Below are positions 16,599-25,156 of a DNA stretch of 64,000 nt, piece after piece. The first letter of the stretch is position 1; each line of letters starts with the position of its first letter. The notes under the pieces are model-generated. The model worked only from the letters and a program-made list of their open reading frames with translations. It was not told where the DNA came from and did no database searches. The translations under genes and the position numbers were made by a program. The stretch is taken from positions 1,488,001 to 1,552,000 of the forward strand of contig NZ_SHLD01000001.1 in NCBI RefSeq assembly GCF_004217615.1, read 5' to 3'. The stretch is from Micromonospora kangleipakensis (GTDB taxonomy: Bacteria; Actinomycetota; Actinomycetes; Mycobacteriales; Micromonosporaceae).

Positions 16599-17877
16599 CG
16601 GTGCCGTCCGGCTCCGCCTCGGCGGCGGACGGGCCCGGTACGGCGTCCCGGTCCCGCCAGTCGCGGGGCAGCGAGTGGTCCAGCACGTCGTCCACGGTGA
16701 CCGCCCCAACCAGCCGCATGCTGCGGTCCACCACCGGCATGGCGACCAGGTCGTAGGTGGCCATCCGGCGGGTGATCTCGGGCAGCGGCGTGGTCGGCCG
16801 GAGCGGGTCGATGTCGTTGACCACCACCCCGCCGAGCAGGTCCGCCGGGGGCTCGCGGAGCAGCCGCTGGAAGTGGACCATGCCCAGGTACCGGCCGGTG
16901 GGGGTGGTCATCGGCGCGCGGGTCACGAAGACCTGCGCGGCCACGGCGGGGGAGAGCTGCTCCTCCCGGATCCGGGCGAGCGCCTCCGCGACGGTGGCGT
17001 CCGGCGGCAGGATCACCGGTTCCGACGTCATCACGCTGCCGGCCGTGCCCGAGGCGTAGCGCAGCAGTTGGCGGACCGGGTCGGCCTCGTCCGGCTCCAT
17101 CAGGTCGAGCAGCACGTCCTGCTCCGGCGGGGGCAGCTCGTTGAGCAGGTCGGCGGCGTCGTCCGGGTCCATCTCCTCCAGCACGTCGGCCGCGCGCTCC
17201 CGGTCCAGCGCGGCCAGGATCTCCACCTGGTCGTGCTCGGGCAGCTCGCTGAGCACGTCGGCCAGCCGCTCGTCGTCCAGCGCGGCGGCGACCTCGTTGC
17301 GCCGGGCGTCGGGCAGGTCCTGCAGGGCGTTGGCCAGGTCGGCCGGGCGCATGTCCTCCAGCACGGCGAGCAGGTTGGCCGTACCCCGGTTGGCGGCGAT
17401 GTCGCTCAGGCCGCGGACCCGGTCCCACTCGACCTGGTGCAGGTGGCCGCGGCGGGTGAGCCGGCCGGTCTGCTCGCGGACCGCGACCCGGGTCAGCGAC
17501 CACTCGCCGCCCCGGCTGCACTCCATCGCCACGTCGACCACCGTGCCCGCCTGGCCGCCCGGCTCCAGCTGCACCCGCCGGTCCAGCAGTTCCTGGAGCA
17601 CCAGCAGCTCGTTCGGGCGCTTCTCGAAGCGACGCAGGTTGAGGGTGCCGCTGCCGAGCACGACGGCGTCCGCGTCGATGGAGGTGATCCGGTTGATGGA
17701 GAGGAAGATCCGCCGCCGCATGGGCATCTCGGCGACCAGCCCCACCACCTCCGGCGGACGTTGGGTCGCCCGGAGCCGGGCCACCGCGTCACGCACCCGA
17801 CCCACCTGGTCACCGTTCGGGTCGAAGACGGCGACTCCGGCGAGTCGGGCGATGTAGACCCGGTTCGGCGTGCTCAC
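16591..17877 (-). CDS. PRC-barrel / MgtE-N / CBS-pair regulatory protein
   Basis: Soluble 428-residue protein. It has a PRC-barrel-like N-terminus (AGVAVFDPNGDQVGRVRDAV), a second beta domain, and the superhelical MgtE intracellular domain (repeats such as LANALQDLPDARRNEVAAAL, LADVLSELPEHDQVEIL, AADLLNELPPPEQDVLLDLM, about 155-275). Two CBS motifs follow (about 285-400, ending AMPVVDRSMRLVGAVTVDDVLDH). It has the Mg2+ and nucleotide sensor parts of the MgtE channel but no transmembrane pore. Two GTG codons are candidates. The second is used here because a TAGGCT box lies 7 bases upstream, consistent with a leaderless transcript. It matches Rv1232c. Confidence 0.85.
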   Translation of the reverse strand: MSTPNRVYIARLAGVAVFDPNGDQVGRVRDAVARLRATQRPPEVVGLVAEMPMRRRIFLSINRITSIDADAVVLGSGTLNLRRFEKRPNELLVLQELLDRRVQLEPGGQAGTVVDVAMECSRGGEWSLTRVAVREQTGRLTRRGHLHQVEWDRVRGLSDIAANRGTANLLAVLEDMRPADLANALQDLPDARRNEVAAALDDERLADVLSELPEHDQVEILAALDRERAADVLEEMDPDDAADLLNELPPPEQDVLLDLMEPDEADPVRQLLRYASGTAGSVMTSEPVILPPDATVAEALARIREEQLSPAVAAQVFVTRAPMTTPTGRYLGMVHFQRLLREPPADLLGGVVVNDIDPLRPTTPLPEITRRMATYDLVAMPVVDRSMRLVGAVTVDDVLDHSLPRDWRDRDAVPGPSAAEAEPDGTDG

Positions 17878-17884
17878 GGGCACC

Positions 17885-17902
17885 AGCCTAAAGGCCTAGT
17901 GT
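17885..17902. promoter_or_regulatory. Back-to-back -10 boxes of divergent leaderless genes
   Basis: Minus strand: TAGGCT (17890-17885), 7 bases before the GTG of the MgtE-N/CBS gene. Plus strand: TAGTGT (17897-17902), 8 bases before the phzF ATG. Only 33 bases separate the two start codons, so each promoter extends into the other gene. Confidence 0.5.
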
Positions 17903-17910
17903 TTATCAAC

Positions 17911-18780
17911 ATGTCGACCTTGGCCTACGAGATCGTGGACGTCTTCACCGACCGGCCCTTCGCCGGCAACCCGCTGGCCGTGGTGTTCGGCGCCGAAGGG
18001 CTGGCCACCGAGCAGATGCAGGCGCTCGCGCTGGAGTTCAACCTGTCCGAGACGGTGTTCGTGCTGCCGCCCACACAGGTCGGGGCGACCTACCGCGTGC
18101 GGATCTTCACCCCGGCCGAGGAGCTGCCGTTCGCCGGGCATCCGAGCGTCGGCGCCGCGGTCACCGCCAGCCGCCGCGGGATGTTCGACGTGGGCCGGGT
18201 CACCCAGGAGTGCGGCGCCGGCGTGCTGCCGATCGAGGTGACCGTGACGGGCGCGACGCTCACCGGCGGCACGCCCACCCTGGGCCCCGAGCTGGACCCG
18301 GAGCCGCTGCTGGAGATGGCCGGCCTCACCGCCGCCGACCACGCCGGCCCCGCGCCGCGGGTGGCCGGCTGCGGCCTGGAGTTCCCCTACCTTCCGGTAC
18401 GCCCGGACGCGGTGGCCCGCGCCCGGGTGAACGCGGCGGCGGCGGAGCGGTACGGCGTGGAGCATGTCAGCGTCTTCTCCTGGGACGCCGACACGCAAAC
18501 CGCGCACGCCCGGGTCTTCGTGCCGGGCCTCGGCGTGCCGGAGGACCCGGCGACCGGCTCGGCGGCCCTCGGGCTGGGCGTCTGGCTGGTCGCCAGCGGG
18601 CTGCTCCCCGGCGAGGGGCGCTCGGAGTACGCCGTCCGCCAGGGCGTCGAGATCCACCGGCCGTCCGCGCTGGCCTGCACCGTCACCGCGGCGGGCGGGG
18701 TGGCCGTGGGGGCGACCGTCGCCGGCCAGGTGATGCCGGTGGCGCGGGGCGAGATCGCCGTCCCACCCTTCGTGGGCTGA
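17911..18780 (+). CDS. PhzF family isomerase/epimerase
   Basis: 289-residue member of the PhzF (diaminopimelate epimerase-fold) family. The first half carries VDVFTDRPFAGNPLAVVF and the catalytic Glu in FNLSETVFV. PAEELPFAGHPSVGAA and the second-half signature GVPEDPATGSAALGLG form the active-site cleft. PhzF isomerises dihydro-3-hydroxyanthranilate in phenazine synthesis, but most homologues act on other, unknown substrates and no phenazine genes are nearby. ATG is the start, with no Shine-Dalgarno and a TAGTGT box 8 bases away. Confidence 0.9.
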   Translation: MSTLAYEIVDVFTDRPFAGNPLAVVFGAEGLATEQMQALALEFNLSETVFVLPPTQVGATYRVRIFTPAEELPFAGHPSVGAAVTASRRGMFDVGRVTQECGAGVLPIEVTVTGATLTGGTPTLGPELDPEPLLEMAGLTAADHAGPAPRVAGCGLEFPYLPVRPDAVARARVNAAAAERYGVEHVSVFSWDADTQTAHARVFVPGLGVPEDPATGSAALGLGVWLVASGLLPGEGRSEYAVRQGVEIHRPSALACTVTAAGGVAVGATVAGQVMPVARGEIAVPPFVG

Positions 18781-18890
18781 CCGACCCCCGGCCGGCGCGC
18801 CGCGGTACCGCCCACGACGCCGTGCCGGGCGATACCGTGCGGCTGACGGTCCCCGCCGGCCCGGCCGGCGGCGTACGAGAGGATGTCCGG

Positions 18891-19406
18891 GTGACGGACG
18901 AGCTGGACGGCCGGGAGACGACGCCGCTGGTCGACGAGGCGATGAAGAAGGCGGCCGTCTGCTGGGTGAGCGTCGGGGACGGGCCGGCGTACGCGCTGTG
19001 GTGCCTGCCGCTCGAGGGCGCGCTGCTCGTCGTCACCGGGCCCGGCGAGCAGTCCGCGCCCGGCCTGGCCGACGCCACCGAGGCCCGGGTCAGCCTCCGC
19101 GGCGACCACGGCGGACGGATCGTCACCTGGCCGGCCCGGGTGACCCGGCTGCGGCCCGGCACCGAGGAGTGGACCACGGCCGCGCCGCTGGTCGCGGCGA
19201 AGCGGCTGAACGCGTCCGGCCCCTCGGCCGCCCTGGTCGACCGCTGGGCGGCCGAGGGCTGCGCGCTGAACCGGCTGGCGCCGGCGGGTACGCCCGTCGC
19301 GGGCGCCGACCTGCCGGCGGAGTCGCTGGCGGAGGAGCCCCGGCCGGCTCCGGTGGTGCGGGCCACCCGCAAGCCGTTCCGGCTGCACAAGGTCCGCCGC
19401 CGCTGA
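18891..19406 (+). CDS. Conserved hypothetical protein
   Basis: 171-residue protein I do not recognise with certainty. The first 110 residues look like a small split beta-barrel (AVCWVSVGDGPAYALWCLPLEGALLVVTG, ARVSLRGDHGGRIVTWPARVTRLR) of the flavin-reductase or pyridoxamine-oxidase-like kind. A helical segment follows (PLVAAKRLNASGPSAALVDRW), then a basic tail ending HKVRRR. No FMN-binding motif can be pointed out. GTG with GAGAGG about 10 bases upstream is the start. It lies 110 bases after phzF on the same strand. Confidence 0.65.
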   Translation: MTDELDGRETTPLVDEAMKKAAVCWVSVGDGPAYALWCLPLEGALLVVTGPGEQSAPGLADATEARVSLRGDHGGRIVTWPARVTRLRPGTEEWTTAAPLVAAKRLNASGPSAALVDRWAAEGCALNRLAPAGTPVAGADLPAESLAEEPRPAPVVRATRKPFRLHKVRRR

Positions 19407-19416
19407 CCCCGGCGCC

Positions 19417-20166
19417 CTACGCACCGCCCCCGACCCGTCGCCGGCGGCGGGGCCAGGGGACGGCGCAGGCGATCGGCTCCACGGCCGGGTCGACCAGTTC
19501 GAGGACCTCGGTCAGCGAGGTCAGCGCCCGTCCCGCCCAGCCCCGCTCGGCGTTGAAGACCATGTGTTCGGCCAGGTCCGGCGCGGCCAGCCGGGCCGCC
19601 GTCATCCCGGCCCGCTCGGCGCCGGTGAGTTCCTGACTGCCGCCGTCGCCCACGTAGAGGCAGTCGGCCGGGGCCAGTTCGAGCCGCCGGCACGCGGCCA
19701 GGTAGAGCGCCGCGTCCGGCTTACAGCGCCCCACCTGCACCGAGAAGACCCGGACGTCCAGCAGCGGGGCGATCGCCAGCTGGGGCAGGAACGCCGGCAG
19801 CTCGTGCGTGCAGTCGCTGATCAGGCCGGTGCGTACGCCCCGCTGGCGCAGCCCGGCGAGCACCGGCACCGCCTCGTCCCGCAGCCGGGTGTCGGCGCGT
19901 ACGGCCCGGTGACGGGACGCGACGGCGGCCCGGACGGCCCCGTCCGACGGATGCACGCCGGCCTGGTCGCAGACCCAGCGCAGGGTCGCCTCGGCGTTGC
20001 CGAGCAGCCCGCTGGCCCGCTGGTAGTAGGTGCGGTCGAGTACCTCCACCAGGGTGTCGCTCGGGCAGCCGAGCAGCTCGGCGGTGGAGCGGTGGGCCGC
20101 GCCGCGCTGGACGGACCGGGTGAGCGTGCCGAAGAAATCGAACAGCACCGCCTGGAACCTGGGCAT
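19417..20166 (-). CDS. HAD family hydrolase
   Basis: 249-residue haloacid dehalogenase superfamily phosphatase. Motif I is LFDFFGTLT (the second Asp of DxD is replaced by Gly-Thr, as in many HAD hydrolases). A helical cap covers about 20-100. Motif II is ISDCTHE, the motif III Lys is in RCKPDAALY, and motif IV is YVGDGGSQELTGA. ATG follows GGAGGCGCTCCCC. The substrate is unknown. The basic tail (RRRRRVGGGA) is poorly conserved. It is convergent with the upstream hypothetical gene and divergent from the EamA transporter. Confidence 0.88.
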   Translation of the reverse strand: MPRFQAVLFDFFGTLTRSVQRGAAHRSTAELLGCPSDTLVEVLDRTYYQRASGLLGNAEATLRWVCDQAGVHPSDGAVRAAVASRHRAVRADTRLRDEAVPVLAGLRQRGVRTGLISDCTHELPAFLPQLAIAPLLDVRVFSVQVGRCKPDAALYLAACRRLELAPADCLYVGDGGSQELTGAERAGMTAARLAAPDLAEHMVFNAERGWAGRALTSLTEVLELVDPAVEPIACAVPWPRRRRRVGGGA

Positions 20167-20271
20167 GGGGAGCGCCTCCGGGCGTCGAGGGGGTCGCCGG
20201 CGCGGACGTGCGTGATCGTAACGGAATGCTGACGGTCCGTGCTGTCCGGCGTCGTGTGAGGATTGCTCTCC

Positions 20272-21228
20272 GTGTCCTCCGATCCGCACCGCCCGCCCCT
20301 GGACCCGCTGACCGTCGGCGTGGTCGTGGTTGCCGTCGCGGCCGTCTCGTCCTCCGCCCCGCTGGTCGCCTTCGCGGCCGCCCCGGCCCTCGCCATCGCG
20401 TTCTGGCGCAACCTGCTCTCGGTGGCCGTGCTCGGCCCGTTCTCGCTGGTCAAGCGGCGGGCGGAGTTCCGCGCGCTGACCGTCGGCGCCGGCCGGCGGG
20501 AGGGCCTGTACTGCGTGCTGTCCGGGGTGGCGCTGGCCGCGCACTTCGCCACCTGGATGCCGAGCGCGCAGCTCACCTCGGTCGCCGCGGCCACCGCGCT
20601 GGGCGCGACGCAGCCGGTGTGGCAGGGGCTGATCGCCCGCTGGCAGGGTCGGCGCCTGCCGGTGGCGGTCTGGGCGGGCATCGCGGTGGCGGTGGTCGGC
20701 GCGGCGCTGGCCACCGGCGCCGACTTCGGCGCCTCCGGCCGGGCCTTCGCCGGTGACCTGCTCGCCGTGACGGGCGGGATGTTCGCCGCCGTCTACACCG
20801 CCTTCGGCGAGCGGGCCCGGGCCACCATCAGCACCACCACGTACACCACCATCTGCTACGGCGTCTGCGCGGCGATCCTGCTGGTGGTCTGCCTGCTCGG
20901 CGGCGTACGCCTGCACGGCTACGACGGCGCCACCTGGCTGGCCGTTCTCGGCCTGGTGGCGGGCGCCCAGCTGCTCGGCCACTCGATGTTCAACTACGCC
21001 CTGCACCGGATCTCCGCCACCACGGTCAGCGTGCTGATCCTGCTGGAGGCCCCGGGGGCGGCCCTGATCGCCTGGGTGTGGCTCGGCCAGCTGCCCCGGC
21101 CGCTGGCCTTGCCGGGGCTGGCCCTGCTGCTGGCCGGCGTCGCCGTCGTCGTGCTCGGCGGCTCCCGCGCCGGCCGCCGCACCGAGCCGGTCCCCGTCCC
21201 CGCCGACGCCGCCCCGCTCGCCGACTGA
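20272..21228 (+). CDS. EamA/DMT family transporter
   Basis: 318-residue drug/metabolite transporter with ten predicted helices in two EamA repeats (roughly 10-140 and 155-295). Hallmarks are FWRNLLSVAVLGP in the first repeat and ILLEAPGAALIAWVWLGQLP in the second, which ends in a Pro-rich cytoplasmic tail. The transported compound cannot be inferred. The GTG start is chosen for its spacing from GTGAGG; a TTG nine bases upstream is an alternative. Confidence 0.87.
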   Translation: MSSDPHRPPLDPLTVGVVVVAVAAVSSSAPLVAFAAAPALAIAFWRNLLSVAVLGPFSLVKRRAEFRALTVGAGRREGLYCVLSGVALAAHFATWMPSAQLTSVAAATALGATQPVWQGLIARWQGRRLPVAVWAGIAVAVVGAALATGADFGASGRAFAGDLLAVTGGMFAAVYTAFGERARATISTTTYTTICYGVCAAILLVVCLLGGVRLHGYDGATWLAVLGLVAGAQLLGHSMFNYALHRISATTVSVLILLEAPGAALIAWVWLGQLPRPLALPGLALLLAGVAVVVLGGSRAGRRTEPVPVPADAAPLAD

Positions 21229-21317
21229 CGCGACCGGCGCCCGCGACCACCGTGGGACGTGGCGGCCACACTTTCCCGGAGAGTGTGCCCATTCGGCCAC
21301 CCGAGCCACCGCTTTCG

Positions 21318-23543
21318 GTGAGAGTGCGGAGGGTGGGGGCGCGAGAGGTGCGGCGGGGCGACGACGAGGCCGATCGGGGCACGCTCGTCACGCCCTCGGC
21401 CGAGTTCCCGCCGCTGGGCCCCGAGGAACGGGCGGCGCTGAGCCGGATCGGGGAGCGCTGGCGTGCCCCGCGCGGCCCCGACGAGCTGCCCGTCGACCCG
21501 ACCCTGGGCCGCAACCGGCCGGGCCCGACGCCGAGCCGGTTCGGGCGGCTGACGCCGATCGACATGTTCACCGTCGAGGAGCCGGACGAGCTGGTCGCCG
21601 CCGAGCCGGCCAACCTGCCCGGCTCCCGGGCCGGGCGGATGCTCACCCGGCTGCGCCGGGTGCTGGTCGGCCCGCCGCTGTCCAGCTCCGCCGTGCTCTA
21701 CGAGCGGATGCGGAAGGTCGTCGCCCTGCCGATCCTCTCCTCCGACCTGCTCAGCTCGATCGCGTACGGGCCGGAGGCGATGCTGGCTGTGCTGGTGCTG
21801 GCCGGCAGCGCCGCGCTCGGGCTCTCCCTGCCGCTGGCCGCGCTGCTGGTGGTGCTGATGATCGCGGTGGGGCTGTCGTACCGGCAGACCATCCCGGCCT
21901 ACCCGCACGGGGCGGGGTCGTACATCGTGGCCAGTGACAACCTGGGCACGACAACCGGACTCGCGGCGGCGGCCGGGCTGATGCTCGACTACGTGCTCAC
22001 CGTGTCGGTGTCGATCGCGGCCGGGGTGCACGCGGTAACCTCGGCGCTGCCCGGGCTCGCACCGGCCACCGTGCCGCTCGGGGTGCTGGCGATCGCCGTG
22101 CTGCTCGCCGGGAACCTGCGCGGAGTGCGGACCGCCGGCAACATCTTCGTGCTGCCCACGTACGCCTTCGTGGTCGCGGTCCTCGCGTTGCTGGTGATCG
22201 GCTATCTGCGCGCGGCGGGCCGGGGCTTCACGGCGGTGCCGCCGCCGACGGTGCCGGCGGTCGAGGGGCTGGGCCTGCTGGTGGTGCTGCGGGCGTTCGC
22301 CTCCGGCGCGGTGTCGATGACCGGCATCGAGGCGGTGTCGAACGCGATACCGGCGTTCCGGCGCACCGAGTGGCGCAACGCCCGCACCACGCTCAGCTGG
22401 ATGGTCGCCATGCTGGTAGTGCTCTTCGTCGGGCTGGTCGGCCTGATCCACCTGAACGGCCTGGCGCCCCGGCCGGGCGAGACGATCCTGTCCCAGCTCG
22501 GACGGGTCACCTTCCCCGTCGGCCCCTGGTACGCCCTGCTCCAGGCCGCCACCGCGCTGATCCTGCTGCTGTCGGCCAACACCGCCTTCAACGACTTCCC
22601 CCGGCTGCTCTTCTTCATGGCCCGGAACGGACACGCACCCCGCCGGTTCCTGCATTTGGGGGACCGGCTGTCGTTCAACAACGGCCTGGTCGCGCTCGCG
22701 CTCGCGGCGGCGGTCATCTTCGCCGCCTTCGGTGGCAACACCGAGGCGCTGATCCCGCTCTTCGCGGTGGGTGTGTTCCTGGCGTTCACCCTGTCCCAGG
22801 CCGGCATGGTGGTGCACTGGCGACGCCATCGCGACCGGGGCTGGCGGCGTCGGCTGGCCATCAACGCGGTCGGCGCCGCCCTGTCCGGGGTGGTCCTGCT
22901 GACCGCCGGGATCGGGAAGTTCGCCGAGGGCGCCTGGGTGGTGGTCATCGCGGTACCCCTGCTGGTGCTGCTCGCCCGCCGGATCCAGCGCCACTACGCC
23001 ACGCTGCACCACGCCCTGGCGCTGCACCCACCGCCGTCTGCCGGACCCGCGCCGCCCCCGTCGGCGTCCGGGTCCGCGCCAGGTGGCGCGCCGCCGGGAC
23101 CAGCGGGGTCCGCCGAGGGGGAGGAGTTGCCCCAGGAGGTACGCCACCTGGTGGTCGTGCCGGTGGCCCGGCTGAACCGGGCGTCGCTGCGCGCCCTGGC
23201 GTACGCAGCGTCGCTGGGCCAGCCGACGCTGGCCGTGCACATCGCTCCCGAGGAGGCCGAGTCGGACCGGTTCCGCGAGCAGTGGCGGGCCTGGGGCGAC
23301 CACCTGCGGCTGGAGACGATCGTGTCGCCGTACCGGGCGGTGATCGGGCCGCTGGCGCACTACCTGGAGGCGCTGCACGCCACCCGGCCGGAACTGACCC
23401 TGACCGTGATCGTGCCGGAGGTGGTGCTGCGCCGCCGCTGGCACCGGCCGCTGCACAGCCGTGCCGAGAAGCGGCTGCGCGGTGCCCTGCGAGCCCTGCC
23501 CGGCGTGGTGGTCACCAGCGTCCCGGTCCACCCTCCCGAGTGA
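21318..23543 (+). CDS. APC-superfamily permease, KimA-like potassium transporter type
   Basis: Large permease (about 741 residues; the start is uncertain because several in-frame GTGs precede the first helix). About 115 residues of cytoplasmic N-terminus lead into KVVALPILSSDLLSSIAYG, then twelve helices including SYRQTIPAYPHGAGSYIVAS and SGAVSMTGIEAVSNAIPAF. A Pro-rich linker and a universal-stress-like C-terminal domain (HLVVVPVARLNRASLRALAYA to the end) follow. This order and many residues match Bacillus subtilis KimA (YdaO), a c-di-AMP-inhibited K+/H+ symporter, so potassium uptake is the best inference. A general amino-acid permease is the alternative. No ydaO-type riboswitch could be seen upstream. 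Confidence 0.82.
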   Translation: MRVRRVGAREVRRGDDEADRGTLVTPSAEFPPLGPEERAALSRIGERWRAPRGPDELPVDPTLGRNRPGPTPSRFGRLTPIDMFTVEEPDELVAAEPANLPGSRAGRMLTRLRRVLVGPPLSSSAVLYERMRKVVALPILSSDLLSSIAYGPEAMLAVLVLAGSAALGLSLPLAALLVVLMIAVGLSYRQTIPAYPHGAGSYIVASDNLGTTTGLAAAAGLMLDYVLTVSVSIAAGVHAVTSALPGLAPATVPLGVLAIAVLLAGNLRGVRTAGNIFVLPTYAFVVAVLALLVIGYLRAAGRGFTAVPPPTVPAVEGLGLLVVLRAFASGAVSMTGIEAVSNAIPAFRRTEWRNARTTLSWMVAMLVVLFVGLVGLIHLNGLAPRPGETILSQLGRVTFPVGPWYALLQAATALILLLSANTAFNDFPRLLFFMARNGHAPRRFLHLGDRLSFNNGLVALALAAAVIFAAFGGNTEALIPLFAVGVFLAFTLSQAGMVVHWRRHRDRGWRRRLAINAVGAALSGVVLLTAGIGKFAEGAWVVVIAVPLLVLLARRIQRHYATLHHALALHPPPSAGPAPPPSASGSAPGGAPPGPAGSAEGEELPQEVRHLVVVPVARLNRASLRALAYAASLGQPTLAVHIAPEEAESDRFREQWRAWGDHLRLETIVSPYRAVIGPLAHYLEALHATRPELTLTVIVPEVVLRRRWHRPLHSRAEKRLRGALRALPGVVVTSVPVHPPE

Positions 23544-23678
23544 GCCTCACAGGTACGCCGCGAAGTGCTCGACCACCAGCGCGGCGGGCGGTTAGGGACG
23601 AGCAGTCGCTCGAGGCGACTACGGCTCGGCGTCCTGGGAAGTCTCGACGAGTCCCTGTTCACGGCGGGCGGAGGTTCG

Positions 23679-25067
23679 GTGTCCAGCAGTGCCAGCAGTC
23701 CGGGACAGCCTCCGCGCCGGTTGATGTGGCTGCACAGCCGTCCCGTCCTGCTGTTCGCGTTCGCGTTCGCGATCATGGCCGACCCGGTTTCCTCGGTGGC
23801 GTATGCCATCGAAGCCGCGCTGCGGGCACTGAACGGCGACCTGTCGTTGCTCCTGCCCACGATGTGCCTGGTCCTGGGCTTGATCGCGCTGGTGATCCTC
23901 AACTACCACCAGCTGGTGGCCCGGTATCCGCAGGGCGGCGGCGCGGCGGCCGCCGCGGGGGACGCGTTCGGCGAGGCCTGGGCGTTCGTGCCGATGGGTG
24001 CGCTGATCGTGGACTTCGTGCTCACCATCGCCATCAGCTGCGCTGCGGCGGCCGCCGCGCTGATCGCGTACCTGCCGGCCCTGGCGCCGTGGCGGGTACC
24101 TCTGTCTCTTGCGCTCATCGTCGCCGTCGCGGGCCTGACCTGGTTCGGGCATCTCGGCCGGGCGGTGTTCGCGACCATGACCGTGGGATTCATTGCGGCG
24201 GCCCTGCTGGTGCTGGTGTACGGGGCGCTAGCCCAACCTCATCCCACCGGCACCATCAATCCGACGCCGCCCCACCCTCCGCCGGTGGCGATCGCGCTGG
24301 CGTTCCCGGTCGCCATGGCCCTGGCAACCGGAGTCGAAGCCCCCTCATCGGCAATCGCTCAGCTCGGCCAACTCGTTGGCGCAGGACGGCGCCGGTTCGG
24401 GCGAATCACCCTATGGCTGACCCTCGGCATCGTCGGCACCATCACGCTCGGCCTGACGATCGAGGCCAGCCGGCTGCGAATCGGCGAACCGCCCGCGAAC
24501 ACGACACAGCTCGCCGAGCTGGCCCGCGCCGCCGCGCCGGCCCCGCTGTTCGCTGCATTCCAGCTCATGACCGCACTGCTGCTCCTGGCTGCCGCCTGCT
24601 CCTCCTTCCAGGCCGGACCCGGGCTGCTCAAGGCGCTCGCTCGCCAGACTCTGTCCGAGGGCCAGACAACCGGGATCCTGCCGGCTCCGCTGGGACGTAC
24701 GAACGTTCACCACACCCCGTTCTGGGGTCTACTGCTGTTCATCGCCATATCGGCTGTTGTGACGGTCGCGGCCAACGGACGTGAGCAGCGGCTGGTGGCC
24801 TTCTACGCCGTTGCGGTGTTTCTGAGCTTCCTGGCCGGTCTGACCGCGATGGCGGTGTTTTTCCGTCGCGACCGGCGGCCTGTGCAGCTCGCGGTCAGCC
24901 TCGTAGGTGCTCTCGGAGTCGCCTTCACGTTGGCGGTGAACCTTGCCCGCGGCTACCCGATCGCCTCCCTGGCCGCCGCACTGCTCGTCGCCGCAGTGTT
25001 CTACCAGCTATGGGTACGGGCAGGTCGGCCACGCGGAATCGCCGGGGCCGTGACCAAACCAGACTGA
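23679..25067 (+). CDS. APC-superfamily permease (second, divergent copy)
   Basis: 462-residue permease with about eleven helices and no C-terminal stress domain. ADPVSSVAYAIEAALRAL and ARYPQGGGAAAAAGDAFGEAW correspond to the first and third helix regions of KimA-like proteins, so it belongs to the same broad family as the gene before it. GTG follows GGAGG at 5 bases. Codon use is less GC-biased than in flanking genes (more T and A at third positions, for example in the GTGTTTCTGAGC and TTTTTCCGT stretches), suggesting later acquisition. The substrate is unknown. Confidence 0.8.
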   Translation: MSSSASSPGQPPRRLMWLHSRPVLLFAFAFAIMADPVSSVAYAIEAALRALNGDLSLLLPTMCLVLGLIALVILNYHQLVARYPQGGGAAAAAGDAFGEAWAFVPMGALIVDFVLTIAISCAAAAAALIAYLPALAPWRVPLSLALIVAVAGLTWFGHLGRAVFATMTVGFIAAALLVLVYGALAQPHPTGTINPTPPHPPPVAIALAFPVAMALATGVEAPSSAIAQLGQLVGAGRRRFGRITLWLTLGIVGTITLGLTIEASRLRIGEPPANTTQLAELARAAAPAPLFAAFQLMTALLLLAAACSSFQAGPGLLKALARQTLSEGQTTGILPAPLGRTNVHHTPFWGLLLFIAISAVVTVAANGREQRLVAFYAVAVFLSFLAGLTAMAVFFRRDRRPVQLAVSLVGALGVAFTLAVNLARGYPIASLAAALLVAAVFYQLWVRAGRPRGIAGAVTKPD

Positions 25068-25156
25068 AGCGTGGACAGTTCAGCAAGAGCCCGACATGCC
25101 AAGATCAAGTCTTGTTCTTCCCACCGACCCGTGATGAAGTGAGGGGGAGGGGCCGG

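Noticed and set aside
21100..21318. c-di-AMP (ydaO) riboswitch before the KimA-like gene
   Set aside because: The space is mostly coding for the EamA transporter and none of the conserved riboswitch words are visible.
22370..24784. 804-codon plus-strand frame across both permeases
   Set aside because: Composition is Arg/Ala/Pro shadow sequence and it spans the boundary of two well-supported genes in another frame.
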